A stretch of DNA of 58,400 bases from Candidatus Scalindua arabica (GTDB taxonomy: Bacteria; Planctomycetota; Brocadiia; Brocadiales; Scalinduaceae), in the NCBI GenBank assembly GCA_018263435.1, contig JAANXD010000100.1:1-58400 (forward strand), read 5' to 3'. The position numbers and the translations under genes were made by a program. Each line of letters begins with the position of its first letter. Position 1 is the first letter of the stretch. Below the pieces are notes generated by a model that saw nothing but the letters and a program-made list of their open reading frames with translations, was not told the DNA's origin and ran no database searches. Positions 24,308 to 33,818 of the stretch are shown here, one piece after another.

Positions 24308-27300
24308 ATTGTTATGTTTGTTTCCCTGCCTCGTATCACGGACCGGCAAAATGCTTCAAGCTTGTCTAAAGCCACAGTACCGGCCTTAACATCTTCCGCC
24401 TTTGCCGCTTCCTCAATCGCTTTTGCCGCTTCGGTTAACATCGGGTATCCGTAACTGCCACCCGCTCCCTTCATCTGGTGCGCGAGCCGGCGCAGGCCAT
24501 CATGGTCGCCACTTTCCAATACCTTGCGCATTGACTCTACATCTGCTTCCAACCCGGCAGCAAACTCATCAATAAGTTCCACCAGATCTGCATCATCTGC
24601 ATATTCAGAATAAATTATCTCCGGCATATGAATTTCAGATTTCAGATTTCGCCTGCCTGCCGGCAAGGCAGGGATTTCGGATTTATCTCTTTCATTCTGC
24701 CCGACTGAGTCGGATCTGTGAGACGCTTCAGGGTCGTCCTCAGGCGACAATTCGCAATCCCCGTCCGATCCGGCACGGGCGGGCGCATTCCGAAATTGTC
24801 TTCCGTTCTGAAGATTGCGTTCGATTACATCGGCAAATTCCTGCCTCTTAATGGGCTTGGTTATGTAATCATCCATACCGGCCTCAATGCACTTCTCACG
24901 GTCACCCTTCATGGCATTAGCCGTCATGGCTATAATCGGAATTCTGTGATTCCTGACAGATGAACTTTCATCACGTATGACTCGCGTAGCCTCATAACCG
25001 TCCATCTCCGGCATCTGGCAGTCCATCAATACCAGATCGTAATCCTTCTTTTCAAGATGTTCAATGACTTCCTTACCATTGGCGACTGCATCTGCATGGT
25101 ATCCAAGTTTTTTTTCTATTAGACGAAGGGCAATCTTCTGATTGACCATATTATCCTCTGCCAGGAGGATACTGACACGTTGTTTATGATCTTCTGATAT
25201 AGAATATTGCGTAACTATCTGTCCGGCTGTATATTTCCCGACGCTTGACGATTCTCCGGTAACAAGCCTGAGACAATCTAGCAACTGTGATTTTTTAAGC
25301 GGCTTGGTCAGATACGCCGCAAATCCCATTTTCCCGAAATGTTCGGCATCTCCACGCCTGCCAACAGAAGTCAGCATCACAAGAATCAGATCCTTAAGTT
25401 GTGGGTCCGCCTTGATCTCCCTGCATAGTGATTCTCCATCCACCTCGGGCATACAGTAGTCAAGCAGGGCAATCTTAAATGGATCTTTCACGTTAACAGC
25501 ATCACTCAGTTCCTTGATAGCTTCTGCTGCCGAAACAGCCTCCTCAACCCGGCAATGCCAGGACTCGAGGTGTTTTCTAAAGATATGTCGATTCATGTCG
25601 TTGTCATCAACAACAAGCACACGTATGTTTTCTATAACACCCAGTTCTACCGGCTGCTGCTCAGTAGACTGTTTTCCCAATACTACAGTAAACCAGAAGG
25701 TCGATCCCTTGCCCTCTTTACTTTCCACACCAATCTGGCCGCCCATTGACTCAACAATCTGCTTACAGATTGTCAACCCCAGGCCGGTGCCGCCATACTT
25801 CCTTGTAGTAGAAGTATCCACCTGTGTAAATGGCTTGAACAGACGATCCATACGATCAGCAGGAATACCAATACCTGTATCTCGAACAGCAAACCTCACC
25901 GTGGCGTGCGATTCTGTTTCTTTCTCCAGGTTTGCACTTATTGCCACCTCACCATCATTAGTAAATTTCATGGCATTGTTAACCAGGTTAATGATCACCT
26001 GTCTCAACTTGCCGGGATCACCATGTAATAAAAACGGAACTTCCGGATCAATAAAGCAGGATAATTCCAGATTCTCCTCATGTGCCCTGATAGCGAGGAT
26101 GTCGATGGTACCATCCACAGCGATTTTTAGATCAAAATCTATGTTCTCCAATTCCATCTTTCCTGCTTCTATTTTGGATAAATCCAGGATGTCATTGATA
26201 ATAGTCAATAACGCGTTGGAGCTGTTACGAACGGTAGCTGTAAATTTACGCTGTTCATCAGTCAGCTTCGTGTCCAGCAAAAGGTCTGTCATGCCCATTA
26301 TACCGTTCATTGGCGTGCGTATTTCATGACTCATGTTAGCCAGAAACTCACTCTTGGCATTGGTGGCAACTTCTGCCTTTCTTTTTGATTCATTTGCTTC
26401 CTTCATCTTAACCATAGCAACTTTTTCACTCCTCTTTAACATTTCCTCCATCTGCCTGCGTTCTGTAACATCTTCGTTAACCGCAACAAAATGAGTGGTG
26501 TTGCCTTGTTCATTATTAACGGGTGAAATAGATGTATGCTCCCAGTAAAGTATACCGTTCTTCTTCTTATTGCAGAATTCCCCGTGCCATTCGTTACCGG
26601 ATTTAATAGTCTCCCACAGCTTTTTGTATTCTTCAAGCGGGGTCTTGCCTGATTGTAATATACGCGGGGTATGACCAAGAGCATCTTCAGAGGTGTAACC
26701 GGTCAGTTCTGTAAACTTGGAATTGATATATTCGATTTTCCCTTCGATATCTGTAATCATTACCGTAACAGGACTTTGCTCAACAGCCTGAGACAGCTTA
26801 CGTAAATTTTCTTCAATTCGTTTACGTTCGGTAATATCTTCTTTAACAGCAATGAAATGAGTAATAACACCTGCATCGTTTTTGACCGGAGAAATAGATG
26901 CAGATTCCCAATAGATTGTCCCATTCTTATCCTTATTGCAGAATTCTCCCCGCCACTCTTTTCCGGATATAATAGTTTCCCAAAGGTCCTTGTATTCTTC
27001 AGGTGTTCTGTCATCTGATTTCAGTATCCTTGGATTCTGCCCTATGACCTCTTCGTAAGAATACCCGGTTACCTGCGTAAACTTCTTATTAACATATTCG
27101 ATATCGCCTTCGATATTCGTAATAACAACCGTAACAGGACTTTGCTCAACAGCCTGAGACAGCTTACGTAAATTTTCTTCATTTTGTTTGCGTTCGGTAA
27201 TTTCATCAGTAAGACTACTGGTCATTTTGTTAAAGTTGGCGGCCAGGGAGCCTATCTCGTTTCCTGACATAATTTCGGCTCTATATGAAAGGTCGCCTTC

Positions 27301-29205
27301 AGCTATCTTTTGTGTAACCCCGGTTAACTGCAGAATGGGTTTTAAAACTCGATTTCTTGACCACCAGATAAAAAAGCCAAAGGCCAAAACACTAAAGGCA
27401 AAAACAGAGATATTGGTTACTGCTTTTCTTTTTGCAGCAAATCCCATTTCTAATATAATTGTATTTACCTCGTCACCGGCAACATTTGAGATAGCCAATC
27501 CCGAATTGATCGCCTTTGTCGCTGTATCAAACCAGGCTGAAGCGCTTATCGGATAATCCACTCCTTTGATCTGTTTAAAGAAGACCCAGAACCTATTACT
27601 GTCAGATCCTGAATTGGGGAAGAGTGGCTTATAAATAATTATATCTCCAGAAGGTAAATATACTTTTCCTTCTTTACCTGAAAGAATCTGTTCCGCAATA
27701 TGCGGATAGTCACGCCTTACATTATGATGTGATCTGTTGAGCGAGTTCATCATTCCCCACTCTTTCTTTTTATCCGGATGGTGGAGATAAAATCCGTCTT
27801 TATTAACTAAAATATAGTCTTCAATCTCTTCCCTCTCCATCTTTCTATGCAAAAATAACGGAATGTCAGCCTTCAAGTTGAGGACAACAACCCCTGCCTG
27901 TTTTTCGTCTATAAAAACGGGTGTTGCAAAACGCATAACAGGCTTATATGGATACTCAATCTTGCCATGTTCCACGTTAAGATCAAGTGGAGAAATATAT
28001 ATTTCCCATGGTTGTAAATTTATGGCCTCTTTGAAATAATATCTTTCACTTTTATCCTGTAATTGTGTGCCTTTAATTATTCTGGCTGTATCATCATCAA
28101 AACTAACACGCACACGTTCATGTCCGGTATTGTCTAAAAACCGGATCTGGTCATATATCCTTTTTACTTGAGAGAATGTGCTAAAGAGATTTTCCACATC
28201 ACCAAGCAAATCTAATGTATGGCCATCATATTCTGTCTGCAGGGCCCTGGCTAATGTCATTATACTTTTATGTTTGCTTAGATTAGATAAATCAGCAAAC
28301 GTTCCATGCATAAAACTTTGAAAACCCTCTTTTCTCTCTACAATCTGCGTATTCTCAGTGCTTACTTCAGCTTCTTGTCTCTGACTCGATAAAAAAACTT
28401 CTCCTCTTAAGATCTGAAATGTTTGCAGAAATTCCTTCTCAAATGTCTCAATAGCCTGTTTCATCCGGTTTGAAGTAGATGGCTGGTGTTTTAAAAGCAG
28501 TAACTGTCTAATAGAGTTCTCCACTATGGAATGGCGGCGCTTAATTTCATTTTTGGACTCACTGGAAATAGGCCGCCTTGACGCAATGGCATTGCCAATA
28601 AGAGCGCGTTCCAGACCTGCATTCTCGCACAACTTTGCAATATTGGGACGCAGAACAGTATTAAAGTAGATTATTTCGTCTTTACGTTTTTGTGGGGTAA
28701 AGATAGTATTGCACAGTTCAAATTCACTGTTTATGTTATGGGTGGCTAATCCGTTCCACTCATCTTTGGAAATGGATTTATATGCAATTCTGTTTCGGCT
28801 ATTCTGAAGATGCAAGTGACTAAGTGTCCAACTACTCAATATATCCTCAAACATTTCGCCTTTGTTTAAACTCAATAGTTCTTTCGTCAGCTTGCGGGCC
28901 TGTAAGACTTCGGCATCTCCTTTCTTGCCCATTTCAAGGAATTTTGGGTAGAGAGGCGACGAATCACCTTCGCCACTTCCTATTATTGTGGCTCCGTAAC
29001 CACTTTCAATAGCCTGCCAGCCTGCAGCAGCATTCAAGTGACCGTTTATCTTATTTCTTAAAGCATATTCTTCTGAATGCTTATGCACTTCAAAAGATCT
29101 TCTTAAAGACATCACAAACAGTACAATCAACACGCTTAATAAAATCGCAGTAATAAATATGATTTGAAATTTTAGTGATTTAATTTTTGGTATCTTCATG
29201 GTCAT
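24295..29205 (-). CDS. Hybrid sensor histidine kinase (NIT/Cache-PAS-PAS-HK-REC-REC-Hpt)
   Basis: A 1636-residue membrane kinase. A transmembrane helix at about 13-34 precedes a large periplasmic part. That part has a stretch resembling the NIT nitrate/nitrite-sensing helical domain (ERALIGNAIASRRPISSESK, near 185-205) and then a Cache-like domain. The second helix is at about 595-617, followed by HAMP, two closely similar PAS domains (about 678-797 and 802-918), HisKA with NMSHEIRTPMNGIMG (about 955), and HATPase with GIGIPADRM and GGTGLGLTICKQI. Two receivers follow (LLDYCMPEVDG, LMDCQMPEMDG) and a final Hpt (LAHQMKGAGGSYG). The linker before the Hpt is encoded by repeat DNA. It probably feeds the downstream Hpt and GGDEF protein. 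The NIT assignment is tentative. Confidence 0.9.
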   Translation of the reverse strand: MTMKIPKIKSLKFQIIFITAILLSVLIVLFVMSLRRSFEVHKHSEEYALRNKINGHLNAAAGWQAIESGYGATIIGSGEGDSSPLYPKFLEMGKKGDAEVLQARKLTKELLSLNKGEMFEDILSSWTLSHLHLQNSRNRIAYKSISKDEWNGLATHNINSEFELCNTIFTPQKRKDEIIYFNTVLRPNIAKLCENAGLERALIGNAIASRRPISSESKNEIKRRHSIVENSIRQLLLLKHQPSTSNRMKQAIETFEKEFLQTFQILRGEVFLSSQRQEAEVSTENTQIVERKEGFQSFMHGTFADLSNLSKHKSIMTLARALQTEYDGHTLDLLGDVENLFSTFSQVKRIYDQIRFLDNTGHERVRVSFDDDTARIIKGTQLQDKSERYYFKEAINLQPWEIYISPLDLNVEHGKIEYPYKPVMRFATPVFIDEKQAGVVVLNLKADIPLFLHRKMEREEIEDYILVNKDGFYLHHPDKKKEWGMMNSLNRSHHNVRRDYPHIAEQILSGKEGKVYLPSGDIIIYKPLFPNSGSDSNRFWVFFKQIKGVDYPISASAWFDTATKAINSGLAISNVAGDEVNTIILEMGFAAKRKAVTNISVFAFSVLAFGFFIWWSRNRVLKPILQLTGVTQKIAEGDLSYRAEIMSGNEIGSLAANFNKMTSSLTDEITERKQNEENLRKLSQAVEQSPVTVVITNIEGDIEYVNKKFTQVTGYSYEEVIGQNPRILKSDDRTPEEYKDLWETIISGKEWRGEFCNKDKNGTIYWESASISPVKNDAGVITHFIAVKEDITERKRIEENLRKLSQAVEQSPVTVMITDIEGKIEYINSKFTELTGYTSEDALGHTPRILQSGKTPLEEYKKLWETIKSGNEWHGEFCNKKKNGILYWEHTSISPVNNEQGNTTHFVAVNEDVTERRQMEEMLKRSEKVAMVKMKEANESKRKAEVATNAKSEFLANMSHEIRTPMNGIMGMTDLLLDTKLTDEQRKFTATVRNSSNALLTIINDILDLSKIEAGKMELENIDFDLKIAVDGTIDILAIRAHEENLELSCFIDPEVPFLLHGDPGKLRQVIINLVNNAMKFTNDGEVAISANLEKETESHATVRFAVRDTGIGIPADRMDRLFKPFTQVDTSTTRKYGGTGLGLTICKQIVESMGGQIGVESKEGKGSTFWFTVVLGKQSTEQQPVELGVIENIRVLVVDDNDMNRHIFRKHLESWHCRVEEAVSAAEAIKELSDAVNVKDPFKIALLDYCMPEVDGESLCREIKADPQLKDLILVMLTSVGRRGDAEHFGKMGFAAYLTKPLKKSQLLDCLRLVTGESSSVGKYTAGQIVTQYSISEDHKQRVSILLAEDNMVNQKIALRLIEKKLGYHADAVANGKEVIEHLEKKDYDLVLMDCQMPEMDGYEATRVIRDESSSVRNHRIPIIAMTANAMKGDREKCIEAGMDDYITKPIKRQEFADVIERNLQNGRQFRNAPARAGSDGDCELSPEDDPEASHRSDSVGQNERDKSEIPALPAGRRNLKSEIHMPEIIYSEYADDADLVELIDEFAAGLEADVESMRKVLESGDHDGLRRLAHQMKGAGGSYGYPMLTEAAKAIEEAAKAEDVKAGTVALDKLEAFCRSVIRGRETNITISDC
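24622..24806. repeat. Repeat family E inside the hybrid kinase frame
   Basis: The segment has intergenic-repeat composition: tttcagatttcagatttcgc, the palindrome cctgcctgccggcaaggcagg, and cgcattccgaaattg. It is read in frame as a Pro/Ser/Asp/Arg-rich linker between the second receiver and the Hpt domain. Similar words occur in the non-coding unit at 24198-24307. Confidence 0.65.
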
Positions 29206-30170
29206 TTTTATCTATCAGTTTTTGTGACCCGCCAAAAAGCGGGCTGTATCGCAATAGCAAAAATACATAATATACATTCTGAATTTATTTCAGAATCTAA
29301 TAATTTCAATAACTTAGTAACATTAGAGATCCCGAAACAAGTTCGGGATGACAATTGTGACACAGCCTCAAGCACGTGTCTGGCAAGTGGTCTGAATCCC
29401 TTGCCTATTGTCATCTCTCAGGTGTTAGCTGAAGAATCTCTCATGTTGCTGAGACCTAAATCGATCGATTTGTGCCCGCCCGTACCGAACGATACGTTCG
29501 GGCGGGTAGCTGCATCCTTTAGGTTGCGTAACTTAAGTGAAATTCACAGCCACCCATCGGATGCCGAGAAATGCAGGCTACCCGCCTGAAAGACGTAGTC
29601 GGGCAGGAAGCCTGTAGCTACTAGAATATAGAAAACAAAATCGCTCAATTTTGGCGAGACTCTCTCTATTTCATGATAATACCACTGCAAACTACCTTAT
29701 ACTCCCCATAGAAAGGTTAGCTTAAAGAGCAAAACAGTTGCCAACTTCTGATGCCAGGGAATGTTTAATAAACGGACATTTTTTACTACACCTGGGCACC
29801 GGGCAAACTCTCAAATATCTTGCTGATTGAACAAAAAACTACTGGAATGATTCAGGAAGGTATCTGTTTATAAGCATTTGTTTTACAAATATTTATAGGT
29901 ATAGTTTTACAGGAGGATTTCCCCATATTTTTATCAATCAATAGAAAATCCTGTTTACGAATTAATTTCTAAGAGGGTTTAAATTTAAAATGGAATGCCG
30001 ACAACTAAATAATCTATGAATAAGAGAAATTATTGCAGTAGTTTTTGTTGTCATTTTAAACAAAAAGTTTATATCTTAGGCAATCTTATATAGATACTTT
30101 TATATAGGTAACCATAATACTCACAATTTAGATTATACTAATTTACAATATTATTAATCTGGAGGTCAAA
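29206..30170. other. Intergenic region with repeats, no gene
   Basis: The first 420 bases hold repeats: gattctgaaataaattcag-like words shared with 20374-20513, the palindrome cccgaa-caagtt-cggg near 29331, and the inverted pair cccgcccg / cgggcggg around 29476-29506. From about 29640 to 30170 the DNA is AT-rich and I see no gene. A clear ribosome site (CTGGAGGTC) precedes the next ORF. Confidence 0.5.
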
Positions 30171-30722
30171 ATGGCTCTACTGAAATCAATAAATGTACCA
30201 TTAGGAACGAAGGCAATCGATTTCTGCTTGAAGGGCGTAGACGGTGAAATGCACTCTCTTGCTGACTATGACGACAAAGAAGTTTTAGTTGTAGTCATTA
30301 TGTGTAACCACTGCCCCTATGTTCAGGCTGTGGATGACAGGCTTGTCCAGCTGCAGGAGAAATTTGCAGAACGAAATGTCCAGTTTGTGGGAATCAATCC
30401 GAATGACAGTATCAAGTATCCTGAAGATAATTTTGAAAATATGGTTAAAAGGGCAAAAGAGAAAGGTTACAATTTCCCCTACTTAAGAGACGAGGATCAA
30501 TCTGTAGCAAGGAAATATCAGGCTCAATGCACTCCCGACATATATGTTTACAACAAGGAAAGAGAACTATGCTATCACGGCCAGATAGATGACAACTGGC
30601 AGGAACCGGATAAGGTAACGTCGCATGATTTAAGCGATGCAATTGGAGCACTACTTGAAGGAAAGAAGCCATCTCCCAATCAATATCCATCAATGGGATG
30701 TTCGATTAAGTGGAAAGAGTGA
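30171..30722 (+). CDS. Thioredoxin-fold (redoxin/AhpC-TSA) protein
   Basis: A 183-residue cytosolic protein of the AhpC-TSA/redoxin group often annotated as thioredoxin family. The motif VIMCNHCPYVQAVDDRL places a CxxC pair at the active site. KYQAQCTPDIYVYNKERELC carries the cis-Pro region and further cysteines. GTKAIDFCLKGVDGEMHSLA is the usual N-terminal strand pair. It likely reduces peroxides or disulfides; the substrate is unknown. GGAGG lies seven bases before the ATG. It is alone on its strand. Confidence 0.9.
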   Translation: MALLKSINVPLGTKAIDFCLKGVDGEMHSLADYDDKEVLVVVIMCNHCPYVQAVDDRLVQLQEKFAERNVQFVGINPNDSIKYPEDNFENMVKRAKEKGYNFPYLRDEDQSVARKYQAQCTPDIYVYNKERELCYHGQIDDNWQEPDKVTSHDLSDAIGALLEGKKPSPNQYPSMGCSIKWKE

Positions 30723-30822
30723 TTAGTTTAGAGGATATGTGTTTCAGATTATATTCTTAAGTAGTCTAACATTTACTTAATAACTACTAATTGATAATTG
30801 AATATTGATGATTTTATCAAGA

Positions 30823-31521
30823 TTAAAGACCTGACTCCGTCCTGCCTTTCTTCTGTGCGATCAAACTTGCTACTGATTTATTCTCTGCAATCTCACCTTC
30901 TCTATAATAAAGAATATGAAAATCTTTGAAGAAATTACGAAGTTCATTATGCTTCAGCAGATAGTCCGGATTCTTAGGCCCGTGTACATCATCTCCGTAC
31001 TTTAACTGATCAATGGTATACGTCTCAAACATAACCATACCGCCTTCCTTCAAACCTTCCTTAATTTGAGGAATAAGATCTCTTTGTGTGTAATAAAAGC
31101 ACGTAATAAGATCGTATTTACCGGCAGAAATCTTATATTCCTCCAGATCTGCCGTAAATGCATTTAGTGTCACACCGCTTTCCCAGGCTAAAGATTTACA
31201 CTTCTCGACAGCTTTCTCAGAGATATCACAACAATCAACGTCAAATCCATTTCTGGCAAGAAATACCGCATTTCTACCTTCTCCCATAGCCAGGACCAGT
31301 GCCTTGCCTTTAGTCAGAAGGTCAACATTTTCCTTAAGGAACTTGATAGGCTCTTTCCCGTATATATACTCCATGGAATCATAACGTTTGTTCCATTTCT
31401 TTCTATCATCTTCACTGGCATTAACAGTCTGGCCAATAGAAAAGAATAAGAGAGCAGTTATTATTGTAGGGATTAGTGCCATTTTTATTAACAGGACGCA
31501 GATCGTCGCAGATATACACAA
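30823..31521 (-). CDS. TehB-like SAM methyltransferase with hydrophobic leader
   Basis: The body is a class I methyltransferase of the tellurite-resistance TehB type: KALVLAMGEGRNAVFLARNG (SAM loop), DVDCCDISEKAVEKCKSLA, then YDLITCFYYTQRDLIPQIKE. Unusually, it is preceded by a hydrophobic signal-like stretch (LIPTIITALLFFSIGQTVNA), implying export or membrane attachment where SAM would not normally be present. Starts at 31521 or at the internal ATG 31482 are both possible; both retain the leader. No strong ribosome site is visible for either. Confidence 0.78.
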   Translation of the reverse strand: MCISATICVLLIKMALIPTIITALLFFSIGQTVNASEDDRKKWNKRYDSMEYIYGKEPIKFLKENVDLLTKGKALVLAMGEGRNAVFLARNGFDVDCCDISEKAVEKCKSLAWESGVTLNAFTADLEEYKISAGKYDLITCFYYTQRDLIPQIKEGLKEGGMVMFETYTIDQLKYGDDVHGPKNPDYLLKHNELRNFFKDFHILYYREGEIAENKSVASLIAQKKGRTESGL

Positions 31522-31670
31522 ATAACAACTTAGAATTAAGGATTATTGTTTATGCTTGTAATTTGTATCGTAGGGTAAGACAGTGCCTGAGGTAAGTATG
31601 CCCATGGTGAGGTTTCAGCCTCATTTTTAGCCATGTGTTGCAAACCTGAAGTCGATATTGCAAGATATAC

Positions 31671-32117
31671 CTAAAAATCCGGTGCGTTGACTCTTTGCCT
31701 TAACTCTTCCGCATTCTTTAATAGCTTTTCCTGTCGTTCCTTTATCGGCGGTGGGTTTAGTTTAACTAAATCATAACTCAAGACATGGTCATCTTCTAAC
31801 TCGATCGGCAATAATATTTCGGAGAAAAAATCCAGCGGAAATTTATTATATAATGGCGCCTTTATTTTCTCATATGTAGTCATTCTTTCATGGGTAAGCC
31901 TTCCTTCCCCATCCCTTTTCTCTATCATTATTTTTCTGGTACCATAATATGTAAAAGGTATCGTAACGGGACTTTCACCTTCAAGCTCATTATCAATATA
32001 TACCAGCGCATTACTGGGATTTGTCTTTACAGTTATTGTCCTGGTCACACAACCGGCTGAAACAAAAATAATTGCAACAATAGCCAGAAAACTGAAATAT
32101 TTTATATTTTTGATCAT
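31671..32117 (-). CDS. PEGA-domain lipoprotein
   Basis: A 148-residue lipoprotein with a type II signal ending in VSAGC (lipobox) near residue 22. It continues with a PEGA-type beta domain: ITVKTNPSNALVYIDNELEG, ESPVTIPFTYYGTRKIMIEK. PEGA domains occur in surface and cell-wall associated proteins. The C-terminal part is charged and helical. It is separated from guaB by repeat C. Confidence 0.87.
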   Translation of the reverse strand: MIKNIKYFSFLAIVAIIFVSAGCVTRTITVKTNPSNALVYIDNELEGESPVTIPFTYYGTRKIMIEKRDGEGRLTHERMTTYEKIKAPLYNKFPLDFFSEILLPIELEDDHVLSYDLVKLNPPPIKERQEKLLKNAEELRQRVNAPDF

Positions 32118-32157
32118 GACAAAGTTTACTCTATAAACTACAAGTTAAATAATACGC

Positions 32158-32276
32158 GCTGAAAGCGCCTCCGAAACTTTAGGCACTTCAAACTTTAGTT
32201 CACTTTAGACTTCCCACCTAACAGACCGGTGGGCGGGTAGGCACTTTTTACAAAGTTGCCGAAGGCCCAACTTGAT
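32158..32276. repeat. Dispersed repeat family C, copy 4
   Basis: Shared with 8820-9060: cgaaactttaggcacttc, 'cccacctaacagaccggtgg' and 'cactttttacaaagttgcc'. The outer edge abuts the guaB 3' end just as copy 2 abuts rluD, and forms a similar hairpin (aagttg...caactt). Confidence 0.7.
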
Positions 32277-32280
32277 ACTA

Positions 32281-33807
32281 TCACCTTTTTCTATCATGAG
32301 GGTAAAACAATGCAGCGTCAGGTAAAGTATATGAATGTAAATCATGGACAGCCCCTTCTCCCTGAGCAGAGGGAGATCTGGCCTCAAAAGCAAGAGTGCC
32401 GTCATAAATCCCGTTATGCAGATCTTTTATTGTCTTGTAACCAAGATTTTGCATCGCATGCAGTAAGCTTTTTATAATATACTCACCAAAATGAGCTACT
32501 GAACCTTTATCAACTACCGTACCAGACACTCCCTGTGCAATTTTAACTTTATTATTGTCTTCTGCATAATATCTCTTGTCGCCACCTTTGTCCATCGCTT
32601 CCAAGGAAGCCATCCCTCTATATTTCTTCAGCCTGACACCCCCCTCATAATAATAGTCACCGGGGGCCTCGTTTGTACCGGCAAGCATAGCGCCAAGCAT
32701 TACAGTACTCGCACCCAATGATAATGCCTTAACAATGTAACCTATATTTGCTATCCCTCCATCCGCAATTACGGGTATTCCCGCATACTCTCTTGCAAAC
32801 TTTGCACAGTGGTAAACCGCAGAACCCTGAGCCCTTCCCACTGCCATGGCATCCTGTGTAATACAGATAGAACCTGAACCCATTCCTATACGCAGAGCAT
32901 CTACTCCCTTATCAATGAGCGATTTACATTGTCTGGCAGTTACAACGTTTCCACCCACGACTTCTATCTCCGGGTAATTCTTCTTTATATGCTCTATCAT
33001 ATTATGCTGATAAATTGAATCTCCCTGAGAAGCATCAATTACTATTACGTCTACTCCCGCATCTACCAGTTCTTTGAGCCTCTCCCTGTCTTCATCCCGT
33101 GTTGAGACTGCGGCTCCGACCAACAACTGTTTTTCTTTATTTTTTGAAGCAAAAGGAAAATCTTCATTCTTCAATAAATCTGTCCTGCTCATTAAGGATA
33201 CAAGGCATCCATTTTTGTCCACTAACGGCAGCTTGCCTTTCCTGGACTCTTTCAGTATTTTATTTCCCTCTGCAAGTGAAATACCGGCACTTGCCGTAAC
33301 AAGCTGGTCGACCATAACTTCACGCAACTTTTTTGTTCTATCTGTTTCGAAATCTATATCTCTCCGCGTAACGATACCAATTAATTTAGTTTTTAATGTC
33401 CCATCTTCAGTTATTGGAATACCGGAGAATCCGTATGTCTTCTTAATCTCGTCAACATCTGAAATAGTATTTTCAGGGCGGAGTGTTACAGGTTCAGTAA
33501 TGAATCCGTTTTCAAATCTTTTTACCAGTCTGACTTCCCTGGCATGCTCTTCAATAGAATTGTTATAATGTATAATGCCTATCCCACCCAGCAGGGCCAG
33601 ATAGATTGCCATCTTAGACTCAGATACGGTATCCATTGGAGAACTGACGAGAGGCCTTTTTATCCGGATATTTCTTGTAAGGTTTGTTTCAATATCGACA
33701 TCTTCCGTAGGAAAGCCTATATGTCCCGGCAACAGGATAAAATCACTGTATGTCAGTCCGCCGCCATCTCCGAAAAATTCTTCTGCACTAAAACCATTTT
33801 CTGGCAT
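32281..33807 (-). CDS. guaB: IMP dehydrogenase
   Basis: Oxidises IMP to XMP, the first committed step to GMP. It is 508 residues. The N-terminal barrel begins with LTYSDFILLPGHIGFPTEDV. The CBS pair spans about 95-215 (TRRDIDFETDR; KGKLPLVDKNGCLVSLMSRT). DASQGDSIYQHNMIEHIKKN and the catalytic-Cys loop GMGSGSICITQDAMAVG follow. The C-terminal tail (RSPSAQGEGAVHDLHSY) is longer than that of E. coli. It starts 11 bases after priA, so the two are probably one transcript. Confidence 0.95.
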   Translation of the reverse strand: MPENGFSAEEFFGDGGGLTYSDFILLPGHIGFPTEDVDIETNLTRNIRIKRPLVSSPMDTVSESKMAIYLALLGGIGIIHYNNSIEEHAREVRLVKRFENGFITEPVTLRPENTISDVDEIKKTYGFSGIPITEDGTLKTKLIGIVTRRDIDFETDRTKKLREVMVDQLVTASAGISLAEGNKILKESRKGKLPLVDKNGCLVSLMSRTDLLKNEDFPFASKNKEKQLLVGAAVSTRDEDRERLKELVDAGVDVIVIDASQGDSIYQHNMIEHIKKNYPEIEVVGGNVVTARQCKSLIDKGVDALRIGMGSGSICITQDAMAVGRAQGSAVYHCAKFAREYAGIPVIADGGIANIGYIVKALSLGASTVMLGAMLAGTNEAPGDYYYEGGVRLKKYRGMASLEAMDKGGDKRYYAEDNNKVKIAQGVSGTVVDKGSVAHFGEYIIKSLLHAMQNLGYKTIKDLHNGIYDGTLAFEARSPSAQGEGAVHDLHSYTLPDAALFYPHDRKR

Positions 33808-33818
33808 TCTTTAACACC

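Noticed and set aside
25514-26329. 271-codon plus-strand ORF opposite the hybrid kinase
   Set aside because: Antisense to the HisKA/HATPase coding region, with no protein features.
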